Assembly (NCBI GenBank): GCA_903772945.1
Contig: CAICTM010000003.1
Coordinates: forward strand, 124,001 to 188,000
Length of the DNA: 64,000 nt
Direction of reading: 5' to 3'
Source of the DNA: Seminavis robusta
Taxonomy: Eukaryota > Bacillariophyta > Bacillariophyceae > Naviculales > Naviculaceae
Below the pieces are notes generated by a model that saw nothing but the letters and a program-made list of their open reading frames with translations, made no database searches and was not told where the DNA came from. A program made the translations under genes and the position numbers. How positions within the stretch are numbered: the first letter of the stretch is position 1; each line of letters begins with the position of its first letter. Below are positions 45,793 to 57,446 of this stretch, piece after piece.

Positions 45793-46600
45793 ATTTTGGT
45801 CCCTGATGTGCACTTCGACGACCGCACCGGTTTCCAATTTGAGGATATGTGGTCGTAGCCCTCTTCCGACGGCCGGTTTAGTTAGCAGAGAACGATTTTG
45901 GCACCTTTTAATAATTATTAAACATAGACTTGATCTTCAATCGTGGCGTTGATTGAACACACAAACTTGTCGTCTTGCGGTGTCTTTTGATAGGGATGAC
46001 AGGGCCTCTAGAGAGGGCCAGATGTTGGCGGAACTGGCTGCGGTGCTTGGGGGTACCTATGCCTTTGTGGGGATCCCGGTGTTGGGGCCAGCTGTTGTGG
46101 GAAATCCAGTGCTGAGGCCTACTATTGCAGGGATTGCAGTGCTGGGGCCAACTGTACTAGGAGCATATCATTGTAGAGATTACAGTGCTGGGGCAAGGAA
46201 TGTGCGGGAAATCCAGTGACAGGGCTTTCCATTGAAGGGGTTGCTGCGGATATTCCAGTTCTGGGGATTGGAGCCCTTTACCTCCTCGAGGTGCAGACAG
46301 TTGCATTGTTTTTCTGGGGGTTGTCTGCAAGGATTCTGGAGCGCGCTTCGAGGATTGGAGGTCTACATTCAACGGAGCGGCAGCCGCATGACCCCCCCCC
46401 CCCAAACTCAGCAGGCAGGTAGGAAAGTTTTCACGTGGTTTGAACGCTGGCATCGCTTGCTGAAACTAAAGTCTTGATGGACTTCTGTACTCATGTCCGT
46501 TGGGAACACCTATGGATCATTGAGTGGAAGAGGAGCGGAACGGTTCGATGGCGTATTTTGGCTGATTTGAACGAAAGGCTTGTCCTGGCTTGGTGTGCAG
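45793..46600. other. intergenic with a decaying minisatellite
   Basis: No supported gene, although an upstream exon of the next gene may hide here. A 30-bp tandem repeat occupies 46070-46159 (see its own entry). A run of about 13 C lies near 46391. Confidence 0.4.
46070..46159 (+). repeat. 30-bp minisatellite, three clear units plus decayed ones
   Basis: Units start at 46070, 46100 and 46130 and share the pattern GG-x-AT-x-C-x-GTGCTGGGGCC followed by ACTGTT/ACTATT. Degenerate copies (GGGAAATCCAGTG, GTGCTGGGGCAAGG, CAGTTCTGGGGATTG) continue to about 46275. If translated in frame, the units read GIPVLGPAVV, GNPVLRPTIA and GIAVLGPTVL. Confidence 0.65.
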
Positions 46601-48701
46601 CGGTCGAAGCTCCAAGTTCGTAGTCACGTGGGAGTTGATTTGGGGAAGAACCAAGACAACCCAGTCGTGCCTTTGCAAAATCGGCCCACAGAGGACCAAT
46701 CGCACCGCGCTCACATTGAGCCTCCTCGTGAAACCGGTACCGATGTGCTTTGCGAAAGCGGGCAAGACAACAGCAGTTGGAGAGGGTAAGATGAGTTGGT
46801 GTTTGTGGCTGAAGCATCTTTGATTCGTGTGCCTTCTCATGAAAATCTGGACTCTTTCCATTTGACTTTTTCTGAGGCAGCAACATCCAATGGTGCCTCT
46901 TGGTCCATGCCAACACTACATTGTTCGCCACTTTGCCAGACAAGCACCATGTGCTTGTGCAAAGCATTGTGGGCGCGGTTGGATGCCAGCATCCCCCGGG
47001 TCGGTTTCTGCAGAAGGATCTCACAAGCGGCAGGTGGTGTTTGATGGATGAGAAGAAAGCCGAAGATATGACATTTGTAGCATTGGAAAAGGCAAGCAAA
47101 GCAAGAGGTTCCACCGCGAGTGGAACAGACGGAGTGTCTAAGAGCGGAAGCACCCAAGTGCAGAGTGCGGAAGAAAAATCAGAGTTGGCGACAACTGAGA
47201 GCAGCAAGGAGGATCAAAAGCTGATGCCAGAAGCAAGCAACAATAAGAAAGATTCTTTTTGGTGCGAGCTCTGTGAGGAAGGTTTTCACAGCGCCATTAG
47301 ATTTGCGCAACACCAATCCAGCGCAACCCACACATGAAAAAGGGAAGACAGCTTATTGACTCCCAACGCTTCCACAGAGTTTTCTTCCTTTTCATTCGAG
47401 CTGCAATCGAAGAAAGGAAAGCTGAAGCTACAACTCAAGCAATACGATATAGACTTTGCTCGCAGGCACGATCGAATGCCAGGGAGGAAAGAAAAGGAAC
47501 CGATTCGCCATCTTTACGACGAATACAACGCCCTGAAATGCCAAATTGCCATGTTAGAAAAAGAAGGGGATGCGGTCGCTTTATCCGCGGCGAACTCCTC
47601 ACGTTCAGCCGGTCAACCTCTCCCTACGCCTGATGAACCGCGAACACAGAAGTCCTTCACTTGCTATTCTTGCTCAATCAGATTCCCGTCCAGTCAAGAG
47701 TTGGATGTCCATATCTTGTCTGATCCGGGCCATCTCAGGAAAGTGTATGAAAGCGAGGGCATGGAGCTGGATGCTCGAGCTGCTGCTGAGGTGTGTGGTC
47801 ATTTGGCAGGGCGCGATGATGATGCTGTTAAGGAAGTTGACTTGTGCGACTACGAAGTCTTTCATGGCATGGAGCATGGGACGGCGACTTTGCACAAGTT
47901 GATGACACTTCTGCTGACATCCAGGGATGGGCTGCCAGTGCAATCAGTGATGTAGTACTGGTACCCACACAAAGTGACAACACACTTGCGGGGAAGGAAC
48001 ACAGCGAGGATGCAACAAAGTCAGCAGCTAAAGCAATCAGTAAAGGCGACAAAGAGGAAGAACAGATGCTGAAACTGGCCATGATGGAATCAATTCTAGA
48101 AGCGCGAGGTGTTTGCATCCCGAACAAGTATGACGGCGACAACGACGGATCCTTCTACGACGGTGATTGCTCGGAGGGAGAATACGACAATGGCTTTGAA
48201 AAAGGACAGGAGGACGAAGATGAAGACGCCTTCTCCTATGGCGATAAAAACTTCTTCGAAGACGAGTGGTACGATGACTCAGACAACGAAAAGGACCGCA
48301 CCGCCGAACAAGTCTCTCCTCGCAATGACGAAGACGAGGAGGACTCGGATGGAGAATGCAACAATCGCTTGGTTGTTGAAGGTGACGGGGGCTTAACTAG
48401 CGACCAAGAACACGAGACAACTGTACCATCCGAGAACGAAGTTGGTGCTCTGAGCAGCTTAAGCGATCACCTCTCCAACGAAAATCAAACCCAAGAGGCT
48501 GCATCCGACGACATCTCGAGCAACTCGGAAGACCAGTTGCCAGTGAGTAGCGGCAGTGATGACGACGAAAGCTGGTCGCAAATCTCCTGTCAAAACCCAA
48601 CCTGCACTGCCAGCAAAGACGCCATTGCAATGGACGGATCCGACAGCACCGTTAGCGGGTGGAATCTCATAGAGCCCGAATTTCCGGATGGGACTTCTTG
48701 A
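46601..48701 (+). pseudogene. DUF6824 plus C2H2 zinc-finger gene, interrupted
   Basis: An exon (acceptor GTGTGCAG, about 46601-46785) and 46881 onward join in phase 2 to give GTDVLCESGQDNSSWRGN, then IQWCLLVHANTTLF, PPGRFLQKDLTSGRWCLM and AEDMTFVALEKASKA. This is a third, divergent DUF6824 domain. A C2H2 finger follows (CELCEEGFHSAIRFAQH-x5-H), then an in-frame TGA at 47335-47337. The same frame reopens with a second C2H2 finger ([17 protein letters not shown]-x6-H). At about 47850-47880 the reading shifts to another frame carrying a long acidic C-terminus (to 48701). No ATG start is visible in the first exon. One stop and one frame change suggest a broken gene, unless the TGA is read through or short introns were missed. 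Confidence 0.55.
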
Positions 48702-49125
48702 GACCGTGGTGTTGAAAGGTACACGTATTTGACGTGCGGGTTGTACAATGGTTGCATCGTTACCAGAAGGCGTGTATTCACAAAAGCCGACACCCCAACT
48801 TTCTTGTCCCTTCCAGCATTGCAGCTAGCTATACCGGCAGAAGTTGAGGAGACGACGACATATTAATAATGATGATGTGCAAGTTAATTATCTAGTCGTC
48901 TAGTTGTGAGTCTATGAAACTGAAAATGGCCGTTGCATTCCCTTGCCTTTGTGGCCGGGTTGTCAGTCATTAGGAGAAATGCGTGGCAGATTGGGGGTGT
49001 TTTCAAGTTGGGGTGTTGATCCGCCGGCCATCATGTTTCGAGCACTGTGTGGTGGCGAAGCTATCATGATGCTTGGGTGTGCTTTGTTGGTTCATAAGTT
49101 CGTGGGGCTTGGTTGGCTTGACGGA
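48702..49125. other. intergenic, no supported gene
   Basis: This is the convergent 3' flank between the zinc-finger locus and the minus-strand repeat protein. Nothing else is seen. Confidence 0.4.
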
Positions 49126-49986
49126 TTACAAGTGATCCAAGACATTGTTCAGTTCACCAATGATATCACCCACTCTGCCCAAAATTTCTTCCTTGGAAAC
49201 AGCACCCGACGAACTCAACTCCAAAACCTTGGACAACTTTTCCATCGAGGGTTGGAGCACATCATCAGACGCAGCAGCTGCTTTGGCAACCATTTCCTTC
49301 TGAAGTGGTTCTACCGCCGCCATGGTTTCTGAGGTGGACGAAACAGCTTCTTCAACCTTTGCAACAACGGCTTCTGCCTTGACTGGGTTCTCAGCAACAA
49401 CCTTGGGTGCTTCAGCCAAGAGTTCTGCCTTCTTTTCCACAACCACTTCCTTGACAGGTTCTTCCACTGGCTTGGTTACTTCCGCCACAAGAGTTTCTTT
49501 CTTCTCCACCACAGCTTCTTTGATTTCTTTGATGGGTTCTTCCTTGGGGGCTTCAGCTACCAGAGTTTCTTTCTTTTCCACCACTTGTTTGACAGGCTCT
49601 TCTACTGGTTTGGGGGTTTCCTTGGGTGCCTCTGCCACCAGTGTTTCTTTCTTCTCTACAACTTCTTTCACTGGTTCTTCAGCTGGCTTGGCTTCCGCAA
49701 CAACTGTTTTCTCTGCCTTGGCTTCCACAGGAGCTTCCTTGACAGCCTCAACCGGCTTTTCCACTTTTTCTACCTTGGGTTCCTCTGGCTTGGGGGCTTC
49801 AGCCACGACAGTCTTGGCTTCCACTGGTTTTTCTACCACTTCCTTTACTTCCACAGCTTCCTCGGACATGTTCAAACCAAATGTTGCCTGCTGGCTCACA
49901 AAGGCCATTGGCCTCTGAACTGGAGGGACCACAAAAGCATGGCAAGTCAAAGCCGAAAGCACAAATCCTGAAATTACGATCTTCAT
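49126..49986 (-). CDS. repeat protein with signal peptide and plastid-type motif, 286 aa
   Basis: ATG 49986 starts MKIVISGFVLSALTCHAFVVPP. This is a signal peptide whose end reads HAF-VVP, close to the ASA-FAP rule for diatom plastid import (Phe at +1). A transit-like segment (RPMAFVSQQATFGLNM) follows. Residues 40-215 are built from imperfect repeats of about 18-20 residues (EEPVKEVVEKKETLVAEAPK), almost all Val, Glu, Lys, Ala and Pro. These would form an extended charged rod. The last 60 residues (LQPSMEKLSKVLELSSSG, GRVGDIIGELNNVLDHL) are helical and not repetitive, so may be the functional end. I do not recognise the function. The plastid location is inferred from the N-terminus only. Confidence 0.65.
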   Translation of the reverse strand: MKIVISGFVLSALTCHAFVVPPVQRPMAFVSQQATFGLNMSEEAVEVKEVVEKPVEAKTVVAEAPKPEEPKVEKVEKPVEAVKEAPVEAKAEKTVVAEAKPAEEPVKEVVEKKETLVAEAPKETPKPVEEPVKQVVEKKETLVAEAPKEEPIKEIKEAVVEKKETLVAEVTKPVEEPVKEVVVEKKAELLAEAPKVVAENPVKAEAVVAKVEEAVSSTSETMAAVEPLQKEMVAKAAAASDDVLQPSMEKLSKVLELSSSGAVSKEEILGRVGDIIGELNNVLDHL

Positions 49987-50837
49987 GGTAAGAGATTGCT
50001 GTCTGATAAAAAAGAAAGTCTGGAGGTTTCGGCAATGACTGATTGATTTTTTGAGCTCTTTCTTCCTTTCTTTACTTTTTGCCCACCGTGAGAAAAAAAT
50101 GTGCATGCATCATCCCTCGTCAGCACCCGCGAACCAATCGTGGCGTTATCGTGCACTGGCTCGAGATATCGAATTCTTGTGTCAGGAAAACGTAAGCAGT
50201 CGCCACGGCACACTGAGTAGGACCAAAAGAAGATCCAAATAGGCTCCCCCTCCTCGACAAGAAGCGATGTGTCCCTACGACGTCAGCAAGAGAGAAGTTC
50301 GGGATTCGGGAGTGAATTCAATCCACAAGTTCACCTCAGTGGCTGGCTACGATGCCAGCTACCGATACGGGCTAATAGCTAGCTAGTATCTACATAGCAA
50401 CACGTATCAAGGATGTTATGTAGCTCAAAGGCAATGCGCTTGAAGATGCTATTCCAGAGAGCAAGACAAGCATTGAGCCTAATAAGACAAGGCACCTTAT
50501 TGTCTCTCTCAGAGAAAGAAGGACGCTCTGAAGCCTCCAACATCCGCGTCGTCAGGATGCCCCAACATATTATTTGTTGTCCTGTGCGAATGGTTTTGGC
50601 TGCTAGTAGTAGGTAGCTATATGCACAGTACCTGATGATCATACATACATTAGCTCGGTTGGGATGTGATGCGATTATAGGCTGTACGAAGCCTCGTGAT
50701 GGCGAGATACCATGCTTGACTAGATGTACTAATCACTTCTTCGCAGTCACTCTCCGTACCGGTACCGGTACAGCAGTGAAGCAGCACCCTCCACGGAGCA
50801 ATTATTGATAAGCAACGCGTATTATGAATAATGTAAA
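49987..50837. other. intergenic, no supported gene
   Basis: This spacer between two minus-strand genes contains CGTACCGGTACCGGTACAG near 50754. The 3' flank of the protease starts near 50837. Confidence 0.4.
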
Positions 50838-53800
50838 TTAGCAACTCAGCAAGGTCAGACCCAAGCCCAAGCAAACCGCCAAGATATTACATAGATACAA
50901 TCCAGGTGCACTAGTACCAGACACTCCAGCAACCAAGTCTCCACCTTCCTCTCGTACTGAAGATTCTGATTCAGAAGAAGTGCTAGGTTTTGTCAACCCT
51001 TCAGTTCCCTCCTTGGAAGAGTCAGAGTCTAGAGGATTGTCGTTGTTGGGAAGTGATGCGCCCTTGGAAGCTGCTGTGAGGTTGCTAGCATCTCCAACAC
51101 CTGGTTGATCCTGGTCACTGTCGCCAAAAGTTTCGTCCATGGTCGGTGCTTGGGTGGCTTCCATTTCGATGCCAGCGGATGTGATTTCTCCAACACTGAC
51201 AAAGTCTCCGTCCATGGCTTCCTCAGAGTCACTTTCAATGCTTTCATGTCCATAGATTGCTAGCGTCCACGAACGCAGAACATTGACGTCGGATACAGCC
51301 ACGCCACCACCACAAGCACAGCAAGCTTCGGCAGCTGTCAGGTTCTCACGACCTCGGTCAATAAACAATGTGTTTACATTGTCGTTGTACACTACACCAG
51401 CAGCACAGTGGCGTCTGTCTTCTGCTGTTAGACACGTGTAAACTTCAATGGTTTTGTATACAGGGTGTTCCCAGAGGTACTCATAAGGCATGTTGGCACA
51501 GTCACCCCGATCTCCAGGACTCTCGTCCACGATTGCAAGGGTCCAGTCTCCGCTGGCTCGCTCACCCCAATTTCGGACCTACAGAAGCAAACACGTTCGT
51601 TGTGAGAATTGCGCGGACACTGACAACCCATGAAACGACGAAACCGTGGCTAAAACTGGGTGCGTTTGTGTGATTCGTTCGTACCGTCATCAGTTTCCAT
51701 GTTTCATTCACGGCGAGCTGTTGGTTTTCGGGGCGCATGCCAGGTTGCAAAATGGATTCGGTGCCAGAGGGGCTAGTGAGTGTTATCTCCAAGTCTCCTC
51801 TTGATGCATGCTGAAGAGACATGTACACCACCACTGATTCCACGGTGAAGTTTTCAGGCACGGATACTGTTTGTGTGTTGATAGTTGTTCTGGAAGCATC
51901 ATCCTCAATCATGATATCCAAAGGACCCGACAGAAGGATGAGCTGTCTTTCTGGCCCAATATTGGTCCAGTTCTTTGAAGCTTCCACCGCAGCAAGTGCA
52001 TCCACAATACCAAAGCCTTCCAAGCAAAACACAGGGTCAGACGAATGTCACACATGGAAGTCGCTACCATGTCAACATTACAAGTGGCACTACTCACCAT
52101 ATTTGTAGGAATGATGCAACCCTGCTCCATTTGTGGTCCATGATGGTTCCTCAGGGTCAACTTGTCTTGAAGTTTCCGCTAGAATAGCTTGTACATCACG
52201 CCAGCCAAGACTTGGTGTGACTTGCAGTATCAGTGCTGTTAGAATACAATAGAGGCGAGTCACAGCCATATAGTTAGCAGCGAGTAAGTACAACATTGAC
52301 TTGACTGCCCCATGGAAACAACCGCACGATACCTACCGATAACACCTGAAACCACGGGTGCACTAAAGCTGGTGCCTCCAATGATTTCCATGCAGCCTCC
52401 TCCCGGTTTGGCGATGATGTTGTTTGTGATATACTCGTGGTCACCTCCTGGCGCTACTACAAACAGTGCTGCCCCAGGGGTCTGGCAAATGATGTCATGT
52501 TGATAGTGATGATAGGTGAGTCTGACGATCGATAACATAGGTATCGTGACCAAATAATGGATTGGACTATCCCTGTATGGACGTACCGAATAGGATGCAT
52601 GCTTTTCTGACTTGTCTACCGATCCCACCCCAATAGTGAATCGCGTGTTGACAAAACCATCTGCATTGGTGAAGGATCCTTCGTTGTGAGCATTTCCAGC
52701 TGCAAAAACTGGAATTTTGTAAAACAGGAGCAATGTGTCAGGATGAGTCCAAAGCCTCGATTGCAGCGTTTCTCCATCGTCTCAACTTCCCCAGACAAGG
52801 CTTTTGCAAACAGACATACCGTAAATGATTCCCTTTCCTTGCCTTCCTTCAATAACGCCCTGTACAAACGCCTGATGAGCTTGCTCACTGAGTGCGTGGT
52901 ATTCACAGGATACGTAAATATCTAGCCACTCGGAACAAGCCACTGGATCATTTTCATATTGATCGGTACAATACTCCTCAATGGCTTGAGTGCAGGCGAT
53001 GGAAACGTCCGGTTGACTTGCATCAGTGAGGGACGTGCAGAAAGAACAGGGGGAAGCGGGATGTGTGTCATCAAAAATGCACTCTTGAGTATTGTCGGTT
53101 TCTTGCAGGTGACGCTTTCTTCTAACGTCGTTGAGATTGAAACAGGCAGTGGGTCCCCAACTATTGTTGCTGATGTCGACCTCTTCCAATTGAGTCATCA
53201 TCAATTCTACGAGCTCTGGTTCAATGATATCTTGTCGAAAGGCACACATACTGAGCGCCACATCTGGTGCTATCCCCACAGCACATTCATCATTGTCACC
53301 TCCTGCCGCCAAGATACTGGCGACACCCGTGCCGTGAATTCCCGTTGGATCCGAATTGTAACTGGCACAGGAATTGGCAGGATCAAAATTGTTGGCAAAT
53401 TCTGGATGTTGATAATCAAAGCCAACATCGTTGATTCGAACGTGGACTCCTGCTCCCGTGATTCCTTGTTGCCAGAGGGGTTCCACGTTGATCATTTCGT
53501 AACTCCATTTCATGGCATCGTATAGTGGATCGGAAAACGCATTGTCGCTGTCAAGTGCTGCGTCACAGGTTTGTTGCCAGTCTTGTGCCGTGGGACAGGA
53601 GGAGATTTCGTGACCCACATGGAGATTCCAGAATTCTGGACCCAACGGCACAGATCGGCAAACGGCGTCTCCAGGACACCAATAACATCCTTCTCCTTCC
53701 GCAGCATTGACACAACCGTTGCAATCGAGATCAAAATTCCGGCAAGGGTCGCAATCCCAGCAATCGGGACAATCACTGTAGGCAAAACATCTTCCGTCAA

Positions 53801-53966
53801 TTTGGAATTCTTGGCTGCAACCAGATCCCTGATACGTATAGTCGCACTCCCAATTCCGAATGGCGTCGTCAATGGCTCCATTCGAGTTATCAAATTGAGC
53901 AGTCACCACATTGATACTACTGGTAGTAATTGCACACAAAAAGATAACTTGAACAAGCAGAAACAT
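50838..53966 (-). CDS. kexin/furin-like subtilase with P-domain, 6 exons, 874 aa
   Basis: Minus-strand exons: 53966-52820, 52708-52587, 52481-52337, 52235-52098, 52016-51685, 51578-50838. All are GT-AG and frame-consistent. A signal peptide (MFLLVQVIFLCAITTSSI) is followed by a Cys-rich segment (CPDCWDCDPC, DCNGCVNAAEGEGCYWC). The S8 catalytic domain carries Asp180 (INDVGFDY), His211 (GIHGTGVA), the oxyanion Asn near 388 (VFAAGNAHNEG) and Ser near 463 (GGTSFSAPVVSG). A P-domain follows (FTVESVVVYMSLQHASRGDL, then VRNWGERASGDWTLAI), as in proprotein convertases. The tail is acidic and ends in a hydrophobic segment, a TM or GPI anchor. It probably cleaves secretory-pathway precursors. The Cys-rich N-terminus is unlike the usual prodomain. 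Confidence 0.8.
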
Positions 53967-54326
53967 CTTGGCCAACACTGAAGACAAAGCAGAGGGTATC
54001 TCAGGGATAATGCTTCTTTCTCTCTTTTTAATTGCTGCCTACTACCTATGTAGTAGCTAGTAGAGGCTGTGGGTGGATTGTCTCTGAAACCTTTCAACTT
54101 CAAAGCAGAGTGACAGTGGCTTATCCAGGTTTCATCAGCACTTGCAGTCTACCGGTACCCATCACAACTCTTCCAATGCAACGCCGCATGCGGCGCGGTC
54201 GCTTGCATCCGTTGAAAAGGGGCATCAATCGTGCCTCGAATCCGGAATTTCCTGATCTGGACCGAAAATGAGAAAATAATAAGCACTTTCAACTAGATCT
54301 ATGCATAAAACTAGTGAAGTCAATTT
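53967..54326. other. spacer between protease promoter and exchanger 3' end
   Basis: The 360-bp gap includes the upstream region of the protease gene. AATGCAACGCCGCATGCGGCG near 54176 contains a short GC-rich palindrome (GCCGCATGCGGC). No gene is seen. Confidence 0.4.
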
Positions 54327-56956
54327 TTACGAATCTGGTCTGAAGCGAACAGAACCGAAATCCTCTAAGGTTCCACGGTGTGGTTTGGTGTCCCAGTGTG
54401 ACTGAACACTATCATTCTTTCGTGAGCATACCACCGTCTGCTGAGAGAACTGAGGGCGCATTTCTTCCCCGAGCCAAGTAGTATACGTCCCAATCCCACA
54501 GGAAGGACCACCCAGCAAAGGAGTTTGGATACATGTCATTCGACGCCTCTCATCGTTCGTGCTGCACGGGGTCTTTCTATGGATGCTACCTCGACTCAGA
54601 GGAGGAGTCGCTTCAGGAGGATCACTATCTGGGCTACTACTGCCTTGAAGGTGATGGCGAGGATCTTCCGCAACCACGGTTCTGGGCCTCTTCGCCGCGG
54701 GATGTGAGCATCCCTCACAAGAAGAATCGTCGTCAAAGACTGGATTGGAAAGGTCCGAAATCATACTACTCGTACCAAAAAAGCGAGAGGAGTACATCGT
54801 TCGTCCTCCGTGAGGAAGCACATGGTCAGAAAGGTCCGGCACGGATCGTCCAAGACAATGATGATGACGTCGTTGCGGAGAAGGGTACTCATTCATGGTA
54901 GGAATGACAATGTGATCCGTTGGGAATGGGCCAGCAGTGGGACCCTGGTGCTGATACGATGGCGATAATGCTTGCTGCCGTTGTGGTAGCCAGTCGACTT
55001 GCAGTGGGGGTGGTGGAGGTGGAGGGCTCTCGTCACTTTCACTACTCGATGTCTTCGATGGAACCGAGACGACGAGCAATGCACCAAACAGCGACTCCTC
55101 GATACCTCGCTGATCAACTGTTAGCCTTGTACCATAGGAGCTTTCTGCAGCGAACGCAGAGGAGACAAATGGAACATCAGTGACAAGAAACAACACAGTC
55201 TATCATTGGCTGCTTGTTCGTACGTACCCTGAAGCGTTGTGCTAGTTTGCATTCGTTGCCTTTGCCATTCTTGGAGATACTCGTCCTCATTGACATTCAT
55301 GGGTACGTTCAAATAGGCGAGTACAACTGGAGTGAGTCCACCCATGACAAAGGTTGTCACGAGGATAATGACTGTTGTAGCGGCAACGAATTCGTCCGTG
55401 TTGTCCCCTGGCAAATCCCTCACACATGCATACGCCACAGACCCACGGATCCCCGCAAACCAAAGTACATGCATCATGTTGCTACTAATCTCTAGATCTT
55501 TGCGCGAAAGGGGTGTGGTCCTAGTGGACTTGTAGTAGTAGGATGACGGACGTGGGGCAGTACCGGTACTACCCAGACCGATGGAAATGTTGTGGTGTGT
55601 CCCAAAAGAGCTCCTGGATAGATTGTCACACCAGGATATGTCTTCGTCTTCTTCACCATCAAAATTGCCCACAGCAGGAGGCGGCTGGTCGTCCGCTACG
55701 ACCGGAACAAATACACGTTTTGACAGCGCCAAGTTCCAGGCAATGGAAATAGGATATATGCTAATGGCCCGCCCAAGCAGGGTTGCCAAAAAGGCCCATT
55801 GGATAAAGCCCCATTCCCATTGAGTGGTGGAGAGAGAAAAGACACTCAACCCCATTTCCAAGAATATACAAGTCTCGGAGAGATAGGCGGCCGTCTTGAA
55901 AATGACATTGGCATTTTGGTTGGTTTGATCCGATAGATGCGGTGTAGTGTAGCGTCGAGCCGCCAATCCGCAAAAGAAGATGGTGACAATGCCGCTGAGC
56001 TCGAGATACTCTGCGACCATGTAGGGGATGTAGCTGATGAGCAAGTACAAGGTCAATTCGACGGAGTGATTACCTTGAAAATCCCTACGTTGAAAGATGA
56101 CTGCAGCTGCAATGGAGAAAATACTTCCCAACAAGGGCGAGCAGATGGCTTGAAAGGCAAAGTCTTTGTAGAGCCGAAAGACAAGCTCACTTCGGGAAGA
56201 GAACTCGGTAATGTCTTGACCTAAAAAGTCGACAAAAGTCTTGAAGAGTACCAATGCGACGGCATCATTGAGAGCGGATTCTCCAAAGACTACATAGAAT
56301 AGGCGCGGATCGACCTTCTTGGCGTGTAGAATGGACATAGTGCTGACGGTATCCGTGGCAGCAATGAGTGAGCCAAAGGCCAATAGTTCCAAGAGAGATG
56401 GGTTGAAGCCTCCCCAGAATCCCCCCAGGGTCTGGATTCCAGACAGGGTGAGGGCCACTGAGAGTGCAGACAATATGGTGCCCAGTGCAGCAAATAGTAC
56501 AATGGGTCCAATGTGACGGTAGAATAGTTCTCTCTTGAGCTGATACCCCGAATTGAAGAGAATGGGAGGCAGCAAAAGCATAAAGAAGGCATCGGAATGA
56601 AAGGACAGGAGGTTAGTAGCCCAGGCAGCTGAAGATGAAGATGGACCCAAGTCTTGTCTGTCCATCAAGGCTTGCTCCTCTAGTACCGTGGTCTCCACAA
56701 AGACGCTGACTGCCATTCCCACCAGAATGATCATTCCAGCTTCTGGCAAGAAGACGCTCAAGCGTTTCCTTTGGCGAAGCTCGTTGGAAAGCACCAAAAC
56801 CAGAGAGACTAGGGATGCAAACACAAAGCAGTAGAAAGATGTATCCTTTCGTCCACTGGACCCTTCCATCCTTGCGAAAGAAGCGGTGGCATTGGTTAAC
56901 CCATCCAAAGCAATATCAGCAGCCTCAGGGTTCAGCATCTCCTGTCCTCTACCCAT
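54327..56956 (-). CDS. Na+/H+ exchanger, CPA1 family, 2 exons, 848 aa
   Basis: Exons 56956-55228 and 55144-54327, with an 83-nt intron (GTACGT...CTGCAG, phase 1). The open frame upstream of ATG 56956 begins at a GTG and is not used. About ten to twelve TM segments are visible, from FYCFVFASLVSLVLVL onward. Diagnostic CPA1 motifs include FFMLLLPPILFNSGY, FGSLIAATDTVSTMSILH, FGESALNDAVALVLF (the ND ion-binding pair) and FAGIRGSVAYACV. The protein exchanges cytosolic Na+ (or K+) for H+, at the plasma membrane or an endomembrane. The second exon codes a long cytosolic tail of about 270 residues, rich in Pro, Ser and His, with a PPPPPPP run. It is probably regulatory and not conserved. Confidence 0.85.
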
Positions 56957-57446
56957 ACCGGTATTTTTCTTCTTTCTGAGATCCTTCAACCGTAAACAGA
57001 AATCATGGAGACCAATCACTATCAGCGGAGCCCATCAAAAAGTAAGTCGAAGATCGATCTACAGTCGTATTACCCGTGCTGTCTCATTCATCAATTTTAA
57101 TTGGGGTCTTGAGGGCTTCCTCTTCCCGAAAGCACCTGGAACTTTGGGACCAATCTTCAGGAAAAGTTGCAAATTATTCCTAACTAATAGTGTCAAAAAA
57201 TGTACCACTGTGCGTCAGTATTGATTCACGCGTTAGATTCAGTCAAGCCAAATTAAGGTTAGAGACTACAGTACCGGTACTGGTACCAGGTACCGGTACT
57301 GGTACCAGCTGCCCCGCTCCCCCTTGCCCCTCATCCTCGTTGTCCATGGACCGGTATGTCTGTCATAACATAATCGGTACCAAGTACAGTACGGGTACGT
57401 ACCACCAATACAACGTGTAGATACTGGTACTGGAAAGGAGAACCGC
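56957..57446. other. intergenic with tandem nested palindromes
   Basis: This divergent spacer between the exchanger and the receptor pseudogene carries GTACCGGTACTGGTACCAG twice in tandem (57271-57289 and 57290-57308). The 19-bp unit contains two overlapping palindromes. Confidence 0.55.

Noticed and set aside
49322-49918. 198-codon plus-strand ORF rich in Ser/Thr/Gly
   Set aside because: Antisense shadow of the Val/Glu/Lys repeat protein, sharing its periodicity.
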